A DNA stretch of 16,333 bases from UBA11858 sp964589145. GTDB taxonomy: Bacteria; Chloroflexota; Anaerolineae; Anaerolineales; UBA11858. Position 1 is the first letter of the stretch; each line of letters begins with the position of its first letter. Below are positions 7,734-16,077 of this stretch, piece after piece. A program made the position numbers and the translations under genes. The notes under the pieces are model-generated. The model made no database searches. It saw only the letters and a list, made by a program, of their open reading frames with translations, and was not told the origin of the DNA. The DNA lies in contig CAZPSL010000235.1 of NCBI GenBank assembly GCA_964589145.1, positions 1 through 16,333 on the forward strand, in the 5' to 3' direction.

Positions 7734-8207
7734 ATGACACCTCTCCCCCCTCCCCCCGTCTCCCTCGCCCTGACAGAAATGGGCATCCCGCATCAGGTTT
7801 TCGTCCACAAGGGACCGCTGCGCTCGGTAGAGCAGGCCGCGGCGGAACGCGGTCAGCGCCCGGAGCAGGTTGTGCGCAGCATTTTGTTCCGTCTCACGAA
7901 AGGCGAGTACCTGATGGTGCTGATGGCTGGTCCCGGACAAATTGACTGGAAGAAACTGCGCCACTACCTGGGCACCAACCGCCTGACAATGGCGGATAAA
8001 GACGAAGTGCTGCGCGTGACCGGCTACCCGCGGGGCGCGGTCGCTCCCGTAGGGTTGGCAACCCCTCTCAAAATCCTGATAGACCGCTCCGTCCTCGAGG
8101 AGGAGACCATCTCAATGGGGTCGGGCGTGCGCGGCACGGGGATCATCATCCAATCCGCCGATCTTCTCAAAGCGATTGACAATTACGAGATTGGAGACTT
8201 CGGGTAA
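7734..8207 (+). CDS. YbaK/EbsC-family aminoacyl-tRNA deacylase-like protein
   Basis: This 157-residue protein is a single YbaK/EbsC (prolyl-tRNA editing-like) domain, of normal length. The family hydrolyses mischarged tRNAs in trans, for example Cys-tRNA(Pro) or Ala-tRNA(Pro). Recognisable segments are LTEMGIPHQVFVHKGPLRSVEQAA at the N-terminus, the core VVRSILFR, DWKKLRHYLG, and GSGVRGTGI near the C-terminus. The position usually held by the functional lysine of YbaK (V-x-K-T) appears to be Arg48 (VVRS), so activity or specificity may differ. ATG 7734 has AGGA 12 nt upstream. The gene lies 27 nt before the large exported protein. Substrate is not deducible. Confidence 0.85.
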   Translation: MTPLPPPPVSLALTEMGIPHQVFVHKGPLRSVEQAAAERGQRPEQVVRSILFRLTKGEYLMVLMAGPGQIDWKKLRHYLGTNRLTMADKDEVLRVTGYPRGAVAPVGLATPLKILIDRSVLEEETISMGSGVRGTGIIIQSADLLKAIDNYEIGDFG

Positions 8208-8234
8208 AAACGTCCGGCACCACAAGGAAATCAA

Positions 8235-10805
8235 ATGACGAGGACGAAATCGAAGGACAGGGTACGGGGGACAAAGTACAGGGTACAGGGTACAGCGTAC
8301 AGCGTACGGCGTACTTTGTACTTTGTACGTTGTACGTTGTACTTTGTACGTTGTACTTCGTACTTTGTACGTTGTACTTCGTACTTTGTACGTTGTACTC
8401 TGTACGTCCTGCTGTTCGCTGTGCTGGCTTTTGCCGCCGCGGTACCGGTCAACGCGCAAGAGGGTTCTCCGGTCACCCTCACCGCACAACCGGCATTCGA
8501 GGGCAAATTCAAATACGGCGAGTGGATGACGGTTTGGGTGACTCTGGAAAACAGCGGGCCGGACATTGAAGGCGAAGTGCGCGCCGTCATCCGCGGGGAT
8601 ACGGGGCAGAACACCTATGTTGTGCCGGTTTCGCTGGCGCACGGAGCGCGCAAACGTCTGCCGCTTTACGTTTTGCCCAACAATTTCAGCCATCAAATCC
8701 AAATCGAACTGGTCAGCGGGGAGCAGCGCATCCAGATGCGCATCGTCAACGTGCATCCGCAGGTCAATATCAATTACCTGATTGGCATCACCGCCGAAAC
8801 GCGCGGCGCGCTGGCCCTGCTGCCGGGCATCCGGCTGCCCGGCGGGCGTCAGCCGGTGATTGTGGATGCCCCCCTGCAATCCCTGCCAACCCGCATGGAA
8901 GGGCTGCGCTCGCTGGATGCCCTGGTTCTGAACGCGGTGGACACCACCGGCCTGACCCCAAAGCAGATCGAAGCCCTGAACGGCTGGATTCGCCAGGGCG
9001 GACATCTGATCATCGGCGGCGGAGCGGGCGCGCCGGAAACCGCAGCCGGGCTGCCCGCCGAATGGCTGCCGCTGGCCCCTGCGGACCTTGCGGAACTGGA
9101 TTCCCTGGAAGGCCTGGCCGAATTTGCGGAGGCCCCGCCGGTGCGCGTGCCCGGCCCCTTTTTGGCGGCAACCGGCACAACCCAGGGCACCACCCTCGCC
9201 GCACAGGACGGGATTCCCCTGGTGCAGCAAGTCCACCTGGGAGAGGGGATGGTTACTTTCATCGCCCTGGATTTGCGCATCACCCCCTTCGATGCCTGGA
9301 CGGGCACCACCATTTTCTGGGAGGCGGTACTCGCCCCCGGCGCAGAATATCCGCCCAATCTCTCACCGGATACATCCACCCGGCAGATGCAATCCGGGAT
9401 GATGAGCACGGCGCTCGCCAATATCCCCAGTTTGGATTTGCCCTCCGTCAAAAATATAGCGCTCCTTCTGGGGTTGTATATCCTGCTGGTCGGGCCGGTC
9501 AACTATCTGGTGCTGCGAAAAATCAGAAAACTGCACTGGGGCTGGGTCACAATTCCGGCACTCACGCTGGTTTTTACCGCGCTGAGTTTCGGCATTGGCT
9601 ACGCCATGCGCGGCAACGACCTGATTATCAATAAAGCCGCGGTCATCCGGGGCCACGAAGACGGCTCCGCCCAGGTAAGCACTTATATCGGTGTGTTCTC
9701 CCCGGCCAGCCGGGCGTACCAAATTGAGTTGCTGGGAAATGGGCTGCCCGGCCCGATGTCCAGACCGTATGATGCCTGGGCGCCCAGCACCGGCGGCGGC
9801 AATCTGACCTTTGTGCAAAGCAGCCCCGCCGGAGTAAACGGGTTAGGCGTTGACCAATGGTCTATGCAGAGTTTCATGGTCGAGGGGATTACCGAAAACT
9901 TCGGCGCGCTGCACGCCGAACTGGAGATCCGTGACGGGCACCTGACGGGAACGGTCACCAACCAGACCGGGCAGCCCATCGAAGATGTGACCGCGCTCCT
10001 GGGTGCCCGCTTTCAAACACTGGGGAACCTGCCGGTTGGCGGCACAACCGAGGTTGACCTGAATCTGAATACCTTGCACGGAGAAGCGCTGCCCATGATG
10101 TATGCCGATTCCATTGGGACGCACATCTATGGCTATCAGCCCACCAATGACGCATACAGAGAGAATGAACTCAAACGCACCATGCTTGATGCTGCCCTGA
10201 ACCAGGGATACGGCCATTACTATGAAGAATCAAATGCGCCCGGCAGCGGGGCCGCCGTCAGGGCCGCGCCCGCACTGCTCCCTGTGATCCTGTTTGGCTG
10301 GCTGGATAGCGCGCCGCCGGAAATTCGCATCGAAGGGCAGGAGCCTGTGGAACATGCCCGCTCACTCTTCCTGCTGCAAACCGGTTACCAATTCCCGGAA
10401 AGCGGCGATATTCATGTTCCGCCGGGGCTGATAGCCGGGGTTGTAACCGAGAAGCCTGCTTCTGCATATCCCTGCGCATCAAACCAATTCACTGCCGTGG
10501 GCTTAGTGGAGGGTACCGCAACCTTTGAATTTGCCATTCCCCCGGAACTTGCCGATGTGGAACTGCACACCCTGCTGCTGGGTCTGACCACTGACAGCGG
10601 GCTGAACACTCCTGAAACCGCCCTCTACGACTGGAAAACCGAAACCTGGCAGCCTTTCGATGCAATCAGCCAAAGCGTCACACCCATTTCCGCACCGCAG
10701 CCCTATATCAGCCCGGAGGGGCGCGTGCGCATCCGCATCAATGTAAATGAAAACACCTGGGGCGCATGTTACGCTGTTTCCCTGGGGCTGGAGGGGGAAC
10801 GGTAA
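8235..10805 (+). CDS. Large exported membrane-anchored protein with GATase-like region
   Basis: This 856-residue protein starts at ATG 8235 with AAGGA 6 nt upstream. Residues ~9-57 are encoded by the GTACNNN array and form a basic, Tyr/Cys-containing extension. It is followed by a signal-peptide-like hydrophobic segment (YVLLFAVLAFAAAVPVNAQ, ~57-75). The exported part has a beta-sandwich-like region (~80-180), then a class I GATase-like fold (ALVLNAVDTTGLTPKQIEALNGWIRQGGHLIIGGG, ~235-265) without an obvious catalytic Cys. Two TM helices follow (~406-427, ~437-457) with a short basic cytoplasmic loop, then a ~400-residue exported C-terminal region. The stop TAA overlaps the ABC ATPase ATG by one base (TAATG). 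Its place in the operon recalls GldG-type partners of ABC transporters. Function is unknown. Confidence 0.88.
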   Translation: MTRTKSKDRVRGTKYRVQGTAYSVRRTLYFVRCTLYFVRCTSYFVRCTSYFVRCTLYVLLFAVLAFAAAVPVNAQEGSPVTLTAQPAFEGKFKYGEWMTVWVTLENSGPDIEGEVRAVIRGDTGQNTYVVPVSLAHGARKRLPLYVLPNNFSHQIQIELVSGEQRIQMRIVNVHPQVNINYLIGITAETRGALALLPGIRLPGGRQPVIVDAPLQSLPTRMEGLRSLDALVLNAVDTTGLTPKQIEALNGWIRQGGHLIIGGGAGAPETAAGLPAEWLPLAPADLAELDSLEGLAEFAEAPPVRVPGPFLAATGTTQGTTLAAQDGIPLVQQVHLGEGMVTFIALDLRITPFDAWTGTTIFWEAVLAPGAEYPPNLSPDTSTRQMQSGMMSTALANIPSLDLPSVKNIALLLGLYILLVGPVNYLVLRKIRKLHWGWVTIPALTLVFTALSFGIGYAMRGNDLIINKAAVIRGHEDGSAQVSTYIGVFSPASRAYQIELLGNGLPGPMSRPYDAWAPSTGGGNLTFVQSSPAGVNGLGVDQWSMQSFMVEGITENFGALHAELEIRDGHLTGTVTNQTGQPIEDVTALLGARFQTLGNLPVGGTTEVDLNLNTLHGEALPMMYADSIGTHIYGYQPTNDAYRENELKRTMLDAALNQGYGHYYEESNAPGSGAAVRAAPALLPVILFGWLDSAPPEIRIEGQEPVEHARSLFLLQTGYQFPESGDIHVPPGLIAGVVTEKPASAYPCASNQFTAVGLVEGTATFEFAIPPELADVELHTLLLGLTTDSGLNTPETALYDWKTETWQPFDAISQSVTPISAPQPYISPEGRVRIRINVNENTWGACYAVSLGLEGER
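8262..8408 (+). repeat. GTACNNN heptamer tandem array inside a coding region
   Basis: GTAC recurs every 7 nt at 8276, 8283, 8290 and so on to 8402 without a phase break (19 units), with a further GTAC at 8262 and a decayed GGAC unit at 8269. The three variable bases are AGG, AGC or GGC in the left part and mostly TTT, GTT or TTC in the right part. Three units make 21 nt, so the protein shows a 7-residue repeat (T-L/S-Y-F-V-R-C). Left units partly complement right ones, for example ACAAAGTAC (8271-8279) with GTACTTTGT (8311-8319). It resembles in kind the short tandemly repeated heptanucleotides of cyanobacteria. Confidence 0.95.
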
Positions 10806-11740
10806 TGTACGCCATCGAAACCACCCGCCTGACCCGCAAATTCGGCAAACTGACCGCCGTCAATGACCTGAACCTGCAAGTGCCCGCCGGTTCGCTCTTC
10901 GGCCTGATCGGCCCCAACGGCGCGGGGAAAACCACCACCCTGCGGATGCTGGCCGGTCTGCTGGAGCCCTCCGCCGGAGAGATCAAAATCAACGGGGTTC
11001 CCGCCAACGGCAACTGGGCGGAACTCCGCCGCCAGATCGGTTACATGCCCGATTTCTTCGGCGTTTACGAAGACATGCTGGTTTGGGAATACCTGGACTT
11101 CTTCGCCCGCTGTTACGAAATCCCTGCCGAGCGCCGCCAGCGCGTCACGGATGAACTGCTGGAACTGGTGGATTTGAACGGCAAGCGCGATGCCTACGTC
11201 CAGACCCTCTCGCGCGGGATGCGCCAGCGGCTCTGCCTGGCGCACGCCCTGGTACACGACCCCGCCGTACTCCTGCTGGACGAACCCGCTTCCGGGCTTG
11301 ACCCCCGCGCCCGCGTGGAGATGCGCGAACTGCTGCGCGAACTCGGCGCGATGGGCAAAACCATCATCGTCAGTTCGCACATTCTGAGCGAACTGGCGGA
11401 ACTTTGCAATTGGGTGGGCATCATCGAGCGCGGGGAACTGGTCGCCAGCGGCTCCATGGAGGAGATCAACCGTCTGGCGCAGCAGGGGCGTACCCTGCGG
11501 ATTCAGCCGCTCCCCGGAGAACTGGACACGCTCGAAGAAGCCCTGCGCGGCCAGCCCGGGGTCGGTGAGATTTATCCCCTCAACGGCGCGCTGGAAGTGG
11601 CCTTCACCGGCGATGAGGAAGCCGTCGCCGCGCTGCTGGCCTCGCTGATCGCCGCGGGAGTGCGAATTACCTCTTTCACGGAAGCCTCCTCAAGCCTCGA
11701 AGAGACCTTCCTGCGGCTGACCAAAGGCGAGGTGGCGTGA
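10805..11740 (+). CDS. ABC transporter ATP-binding protein (ABC-2/CcmA type)
   Basis: This 311-residue cytoplasmic ATPase powers the permease that follows. Motifs are Walker A GPNGAGKTT (36-44), signature LSRGMRQR (135-142), Walker B VLLLDEPASGLDP (D159/E160) and H-loop SSHIL (H192). The Q-loop reads YMPDFFGVYEDM, with Asp83 where Gln or Glu is usual, a variant I associate with a subset of ABC-2 ATPases. A ~90-residue C-terminal extension follows the catalytic domain, as is common in exporter-type CcmA-like proteins. The start chosen is ATG 10805-10807, which has GGAGGGGGA just upstream and overlaps the preceding stop by one base. An earlier in-frame ATG at 10766 would lie within the preceding gene. 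Confidence 0.96.
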   Translation: MYAIETTRLTRKFGKLTAVNDLNLQVPAGSLFGLIGPNGAGKTTTLRMLAGLLEPSAGEIKINGVPANGNWAELRRQIGYMPDFFGVYEDMLVWEYLDFFARCYEIPAERRQRVTDELLELVDLNGKRDAYVQTLSRGMRQRLCLAHALVHDPAVLLLDEPASGLDPRARVEMRELLRELGAMGKTIIVSSHILSELAELCNWVGIIERGELVASGSMEEINRLAQQGRTLRIQPLPGELDTLEEALRGQPGVGEIYPLNGALEVAFTGDEEAVAALLASLIAAGVRITSFTEASSSLEETFLRLTKGEVA

Positions 11741-11840
11741 ACAGCCCTCTCTCCGCGAAGAATCCGCAAAAAAACGGGCCAGGCAAGGCGATCAGAAAGC
11801 ACCCGCCCCGGCCTGCCTGAAATGCTCTGTAGTTGAAACC

Positions 11841-11861
11841 CAAAATGGCCGTTTTGAAAAC
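11841..11861 (+). repeat. Nested inverted repeats over the permease start codon
   Basis: CAAAATGGCCGTTTTG (11841-11856) is an interrupted palindrome with the ATG (11845-11847) inside it. It overlaps a second perfect one, CGTTTTGAAAACG (11850-11862, within a base). Both are short and could arise by chance, but they cover the initiation site of a gene with no clear ribosome binding site, after an unusual 104-nt gap (11741-11844) that holds an A7 tract at 11768-11774 and no gene. Confidence 0.4.
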
Positions 11862-13362
11862 GAACCCCATCATCGTCAAGGAACTGCGCTCGCGGATGCG
11901 CGGGGCGCGGGCTTTCATCATCCTGACTGTCTCCCTGCTGGGATTTGGCGGAATCAGTTTTCTGGTCTACCTGGGGGTCACTGCTACGATCCAATGGGGT
12001 TTCCCCGGCCCGATTGCACCGCAAATCGGGCAGTCGCTGTTTACCACCCTGGCCTATCTGGAGATGATGACCATCTGCCTGATTACGCCTGCCATCACCG
12101 CCGGAGCAATCAGCAGCGAATACGAAAACCTGACCTACGAAATGCTGCTCGCCACGCCCCTGCCGCCGGTGCGCATCTTGTGGGGAAAACTGGTTTCGGC
12201 ATTGAGTTATATCTTCCTGCTGATTTTCGCCGCCATTCCGCTGGCAAGCGTGGTGTTCACCTACGGCGGCGTAGCCCCGCGGGAAATGTTCAAAGCCCTG
12301 GTTGTGCTGATTGCCACCGCGGTCATGGTCGGCACGCTGGGCATTTTCAACTCCGCCTGGCTCAAACGAACCGGACGCGCCACCGTGCTCACCTACCTGA
12401 TTGTACTGGGCATCATGGGGCTGCCGATTTTCATCTACATCGCGACCGCCATTGTCCGCAGCGGCGCGCCACCCCGCTGGCCGCTGGTGCCCAACCCGTT
12501 CAGCGCGCTGGCCTCGGCAATGATCTCTCCCGCTTCGCTGGCAAGCGCCGACTACAGCATCTCCGGCGGGCTGAACGCGCTGCTCAGCGGCAATATTGAT
12601 GTCATGCTCCAGCCGAACGCTGTCCCGCGCCCGCTCTACCACTACACCCTGCCGTTTTACGGGCTGGTGACCGTCGTACTCTACGCCCTCGCCAGCCGGA
12701 TGATCCGCCCCACCCGGCGCTGGCACATCTCCCGCCGGGCCTGGCTGACCTTCACCCTGGGGATGTTGCTCCTCCTTGGGGTCAGCGCGGCTGCCTTTGG
12801 GTTAACCGCGGCACGCTATGAGGGCGCGGGAATTTTCACCGCCCCCACCCCGATACCGGAAATCGTCCCAATCGTGGAAGAATCGGTCATCACCGAACCA
12901 TCCGGCAGCGGAAATTTCGCCATCACCCCGGAAGACCAGGCCGCTATTTACGCCGCAGTCCTTCACGAAGTTCACGTCGAAAATACCGACGCCGAAACGC
13001 TTTACGTCCTGACAATGACCGATGACAGCGTCGGCGATCCCGACATTCCGCGAATGCCCGCCGCCACGCTGGACGAAGACCTGCAATCCGGGATTCAGAA
13101 CGCGCTCTCAGGTGATCCCGTGACCATCCGGTGGATCGCCGACCGCAGCGAAGTCCCCGGGCTGGCAAACGGGGATGGTATCGTCGCGGACGGGCTGCTC
13201 ATCACCCTCGGCAACATCCAGGCGCAGCCGGACGGCAGCGTGTGGGTATCCGTCAGCGAATATGCCGGGATGCTCGACGGAAGCGGGCGGACTTACATCC
13301 TCATCAAGATGGAGGACGGCTGGGAAGTAATCGGCACAACGGGGGTGGAATGGACCAGTTGA
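11845..13362 (+). CDS. ABC-2-type permease with C-terminal extracytoplasmic domain
   Basis: This 505-residue membrane protein is the likely partner of the ATPase just upstream. The start NPIIVKELRSRMRGARAF is typical of ABC-2 permeases. About seven hydrophobic spans lie in the first ~330 residues, including a conserved-looking loop AGAISSEYENLTYEMLLATPL. After the last span (~300-322) comes a ~180-residue soluble region, starting with a Pro/Thr-rich linker and ending WEVIGTTGVEWTS, which should be outside the membrane. Such a domain is not part of ordinary ABC-2 permeases. ATG 11845 was chosen over TTG 11833; neither has a good ribosome binding site. The stop overlaps the next gene by 13 nt. 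Transport direction and substrate are unknown. Confidence 0.9.
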   Translation: MAVLKTNPIIVKELRSRMRGARAFIILTVSLLGFGGISFLVYLGVTATIQWGFPGPIAPQIGQSLFTTLAYLEMMTICLITPAITAGAISSEYENLTYEMLLATPLPPVRILWGKLVSALSYIFLLIFAAIPLASVVFTYGGVAPREMFKALVVLIATAVMVGTLGIFNSAWLKRTGRATVLTYLIVLGIMGLPIFIYIATAIVRSGAPPRWPLVPNPFSALASAMISPASLASADYSISGGLNALLSGNIDVMLQPNAVPRPLYHYTLPFYGLVTVVLYALASRMIRPTRRWHISRRAWLTFTLGMLLLLGVSAAAFGLTAARYEGAGIFTAPTPIPEIVPIVEESVITEPSGSGNFAITPEDQAAIYAAVLHEVHVENTDAETLYVLTMTDDSVGDPDIPRMPAATLDEDLQSGIQNALSGDPVTIRWIADRSEVPGLANGDGIVADGLLITLGNIQAQPDGSVWVSVSEYAGMLDGSGRTYILIKMEDGWEVIGTTGVEWTS

Positions 13363-15020
13363 ACGTTTTTCCCTCCGCCGCGGCTGAAAAAGCGGCAGAC
13401 CTGCAAGCCCGGCTGCGCGTTTTCCGCCGCCGCCTGCGCCTGCGTGACGGCGTGGAACGGATGCAGCGCACGCTGTGGATTGCGCTCGCTGCAAGCGTGT
13501 TCATCCTGCTGCTCGGCAGAACGGTTCCCGTCCCGCACCTCGCCGCGGGGGCGCTCGCGCCCGCGTTTGTCTGGCTGTGCGCAGTTGCGGGGTACAGTCT
13601 GCTCCGCCCCCTGCCCCTCGACCGCGTTGCCCGCCGCATGGACGCCGAACTGGGCCTGAAGGAGCGGCTGGGGACCGCTGTGGAAATTGGGGAACAGGGG
13701 GCTTCTCCCGCCGCTGCGTCTGCAAACCGACCGCCATCTAACCTTCCCGCCCGCCAATTCGCCGATGCCCTCGCCGCCGCCCGCGCGGTTGACCCGCGGC
13801 GCGGCCTGCCCCTGCATCTCCTGCGCCGCCCCATGCTGGCCGCCGCCGCGCTGCTGGCGCTCGCGCTGGCCCTGGCGTATCTCCCCAACCCGATGGATGC
13901 CGTGCTCGCCGAGCGCGCCGCCGTGGAGCAGGCCGCCGAAGCCGAGGCCGAGCGCGTCGGGAAAATCGCCGAACAGGTGGAAAACAGCGGACTCTCTCCC
14001 GAAAAACAGGCCGAACTGTTGCGCCAATTGGATGAACTCGCCCGTCAACTGCGCGAAAACCCCGGCGACCGCGAACAGGCCCTGGCCGATCTCTCCACCC
14101 TGGAAGCGGAACTCCGCCGCCAGATTGACCCCGGCGCCGCCACCCGTCAGGCCATGCTGGACGCCATCACCACCCAACTGCAAGCCCTCGCCCAAAGCGA
14201 ATCCGCCTCCCCGCCCGATACCGCCGCCGCGCTGGAGCAACTCGCCGCCAGCCTCGATTCGATGACCGCCGAAGAACAGCAATCCCTGGCCGCCGCGCTC
14301 TCGCAGATGGCTGCCCAGGCCTCCCAGGCGGGCGATACCGACCTGGCGCAGGCGCTGGCCGCCATGTCTCAGGCGGCGCAAGCCGGGGATGCGCAAGCCG
14401 CATCCGATGCCGCCGGACAGGTCTCCGAGGCGGTGCAGAACGCTCAGCAGGCGCTCACCGACCAGCAGGTGCTCCAGCAAACGCTCAGCCAACTCCAGAA
14501 CAGCAGCCAGGCGATTGCCCAGGCCGGGAGCGGTCAGCAGCCAGATGCCGCCGGGGAACCGGATCAAACCGCCGCCGCAGGCAGCGGGCAGCAATCCGGG
14601 CAGGGACAGGGCGCGGGGCAGCAGCCCGGTCAGGGGCAGGGCGGGCAGGGCCTGAGCGGCGGCGGGACAAACGCCAGCACGCTCCCCCCCGGAACCGGCA
14701 GCGGACAGGCCCAAACTCCAGAAAACACCGATACCGGCGCGCTTACCGGCGACCCCGCCGAGCAGGTTTTCGTCCCCTGGGAGCGGCAGGCCTCCGAAGG
14801 CGGCAGCATGAGCATCCCCGGTCAGGACAGCGGGCAGGGCGAGACCATCACGCACGAGAGTCCCAACCCCCTCGGCGGGCTGTCCAACCCTGCACTGATC
14901 CCCTATCAGCAGGTTTACACCCGGTATTTCGATGCCGCCCAGCAGGCCATCAGCGGCGGCGATATTCCCCCCGCTTACCGCGATCTGGTGCGGGAATATT
15001 TTGTGCTGCTGGCGCCGTAA
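13350..15020 (+). CDS. DUF4175-like membrane protein with coiled coil and Gly/Gln-rich region
   Basis: This 556-residue protein has hydrophobic spans at ~43-56, ~63-84 and ~162-178, with the conserved-looking VARRMDAELGLKERLGTAVE between the second and third. A long Ala/Glu/Gln-rich helical or coiled-coil region (~185-390) follows, then a Gly/Gln/Ser low-complexity segment (~393-440) and a short conserved C-terminal part (FVPWERQASEGG, NPALIPYQQVY, VREYFVLLAP). The layout is that of DUF4175-type proteins found beside MoxR genes; this assignment is by recollection of pattern. ATG 13350 overlaps the permease end by 13 nt and has GGTGGA directly before it; the open frame further upstream is shadow. 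It may be a membrane scaffold or MoxR client. No enzymatic motif is visible. Confidence 0.82.
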   Translation: MDQLNVFPSAAAEKAADLQARLRVFRRRLRLRDGVERMQRTLWIALAASVFILLLGRTVPVPHLAAGALAPAFVWLCAVAGYSLLRPLPLDRVARRMDAELGLKERLGTAVEIGEQGASPAAASANRPPSNLPARQFADALAAARAVDPRRGLPLHLLRRPMLAAAALLALALALAYLPNPMDAVLAERAAVEQAAEAEAERVGKIAEQVENSGLSPEKQAELLRQLDELARQLRENPGDREQALADLSTLEAELRRQIDPGAATRQAMLDAITTQLQALAQSESASPPDTAAALEQLAASLDSMTAEEQQSLAAALSQMAAQASQAGDTDLAQALAAMSQAAQAGDAQAASDAAGQVSEAVQNAQQALTDQQVLQQTLSQLQNSSQAIAQAGSGQQPDAAGEPDQTAAAGSGQQSGQGQGAGQQPGQGQGGQGLSGGGTNASTLPPGTGSGQAQTPENTDTGALTGDPAEQVFVPWERQASEGGSMSIPGQDSGQGETITHESPNPLGGLSNPALIPYQQVYTRYFDAAQQAISGGDIPPAYRDLVREYFVLLAP

Positions 15021-15053
15021 AATCAACGCCGCGCCGGAAAAGAGGACAACACG

Positions 15054-16046
15054 ATGCCATCTCCCCTCACCCCCGAAGAATACCGCCAAACCGCCGCGGC
15101 CATCGAAGCGCAGGTCGGGCGGGTGATTGTCGGCCAGAAGGAACTCATCCGTCAGACTTTGGTGACGCTGCTGGCGGGCGGCAACGCCCTGCTGGAAGGA
15201 GTCCCCGGCCTGGGAAAGACCCTGCTGGTGCGCACCCTTGCCCAGACGGTGGATTGCGCCTTTGCGCGCATCCAGTTCACGCCCGACCTGATGCCCGCCG
15301 ACATCGTGGGCACCAACCTGATTGTGGAAGACGAAGACGGCCGGCGGCGTTTCCAGTTCGAGCCGGGGCCGATTTTTGCCAACCTGGTGCTGGCCGATGA
15401 AATCAACCGCGCCACGCCCAAAACCCAATCCGCCATGCTGGAAGCCATGCAGGAGCGCAGCGTTACCGTTGCCAAGGCCACCCGGCCGCTCCCGGCGCCC
15501 TTTTTCGTCCTGGCTACCCAGAACCCGCTCGAAATGGAGGGCACCTACCCCCTGCCCGAAGCCCAACTCGACCGGTTTTTCTTCAAAATCAACGTTCCCT
15601 TCCCCACCGTAGACGAACTGACGGAAATTGCCAACCGCACCACCGGCACGGAAATCCCCGCCGCCGAACCGGTTGCCGACGGCGGAACCATTCTGGCGAT
15701 GCAGGAACTCGCCCGCGGGGTGCCGATTGCCTCCCACGTGACGGAATACGCCGCCCGATTGGTGCTCGCCACCCACCCGGAGCATCCGGACTCGCCCGAA
15801 GCGGTTCGCCGTTATGTGCGCTATGGCGCCAGCCCGCGCGGGATGCAGGCCCTCATCCTGGCCGGAAAAATCTTCGCCCTGCTGGATGACCGCTACAACG
15901 TCGCCTTCGATGACCTGCGCGCCGCCGCGCTCCCCGCGCTGCGCCACCGCCTGATGCTCAACTTCGAGGCCCAGGCCGAGGGCATCAGTCCCGATGCGGT
16001 CATCGGCGATCTTCTCTCCGCAATCGGGTACAAGCAAATGTTGTAG
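15054..16046 (+). CDS. MoxR-family AAA+ ATPase
   Basis: This 330-residue cytoplasmic ATPase belongs to the MoxR (AAA_3) family, chaperone-like ATPases that act with DUF58 and von Willebrand A proteins on envelope or metal-dependent complexes. Motifs are Walker A GVPGLGKT (49-56), Walker B LVLADEINRA (D115/E116), sensor 1 ATQNP (N157) with PLPEAQLDRF after it, and sensor 2 region SPRG (~262). AGAGGA lies 8-9 nt before ATG 15054. The last six codons and the TAG fall inside a dispersed repeat also found at 2447-2494, so the native C-terminus may have been replaced. The DUF58 gene follows after a 159-nt repeat-bearing gap. Confidence 0.97.
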   Translation: MPSPLTPEEYRQTAAAIEAQVGRVIVGQKELIRQTLVTLLAGGNALLEGVPGLGKTLLVRTLAQTVDCAFARIQFTPDLMPADIVGTNLIVEDEDGRRRFQFEPGPIFANLVLADEINRATPKTQSAMLEAMQERSVTVAKATRPLPAPFFVLATQNPLEMEGTYPLPEAQLDRFFFKINVPFPTVDELTEIANRTTGTEIPAAEPVADGGTILAMQELARGVPIASHVTEYAARLVLATHPEHPDSPEAVRRYVRYGASPRGMQALILAGKIFALLDDRYNVAFDDLRAAALPALRHRLMLNFEAQAEGISPDAVIGDLLSAIGYKQML

Positions 16047-16077
16047 AAAAATATCTGTGCTTCCCCCCACCCAACCC
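16026..16077 (+). repeat. Dispersed repeat, copy B, overlapping the moxR stop
   Basis: GCAAATGTTGTAGAA (16034-16048) and TTCCCCCCACCCAACCC (16061-16077) are identical to copy A on the opposite strand at 2447-2494. The flanking GGGT-CA is also shared with two transitions. The codons GGG TAC AAG CAA ATG TTG TAG of moxR lie wholly within it. Confidence 0.75.

Noticed and set aside
8262..8408. CRISPR array
   Set aside because: The units are 7 nt with no spacers; it is a simple tandem array. The same holds for the octamers at 7650-7697.
8112..9236. A 374-codon minus-strand frame over the heptamer array
   Set aside because: Antisense to the large exported protein; its repeat-like part is just the array read backwards.
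11741..11844. A small gene between the ABC ATPase and the permease
   Set aside because: No frame has a start with a ribosome binding site or a plausible protein; the 104 nt seem to be a non-coding gap.
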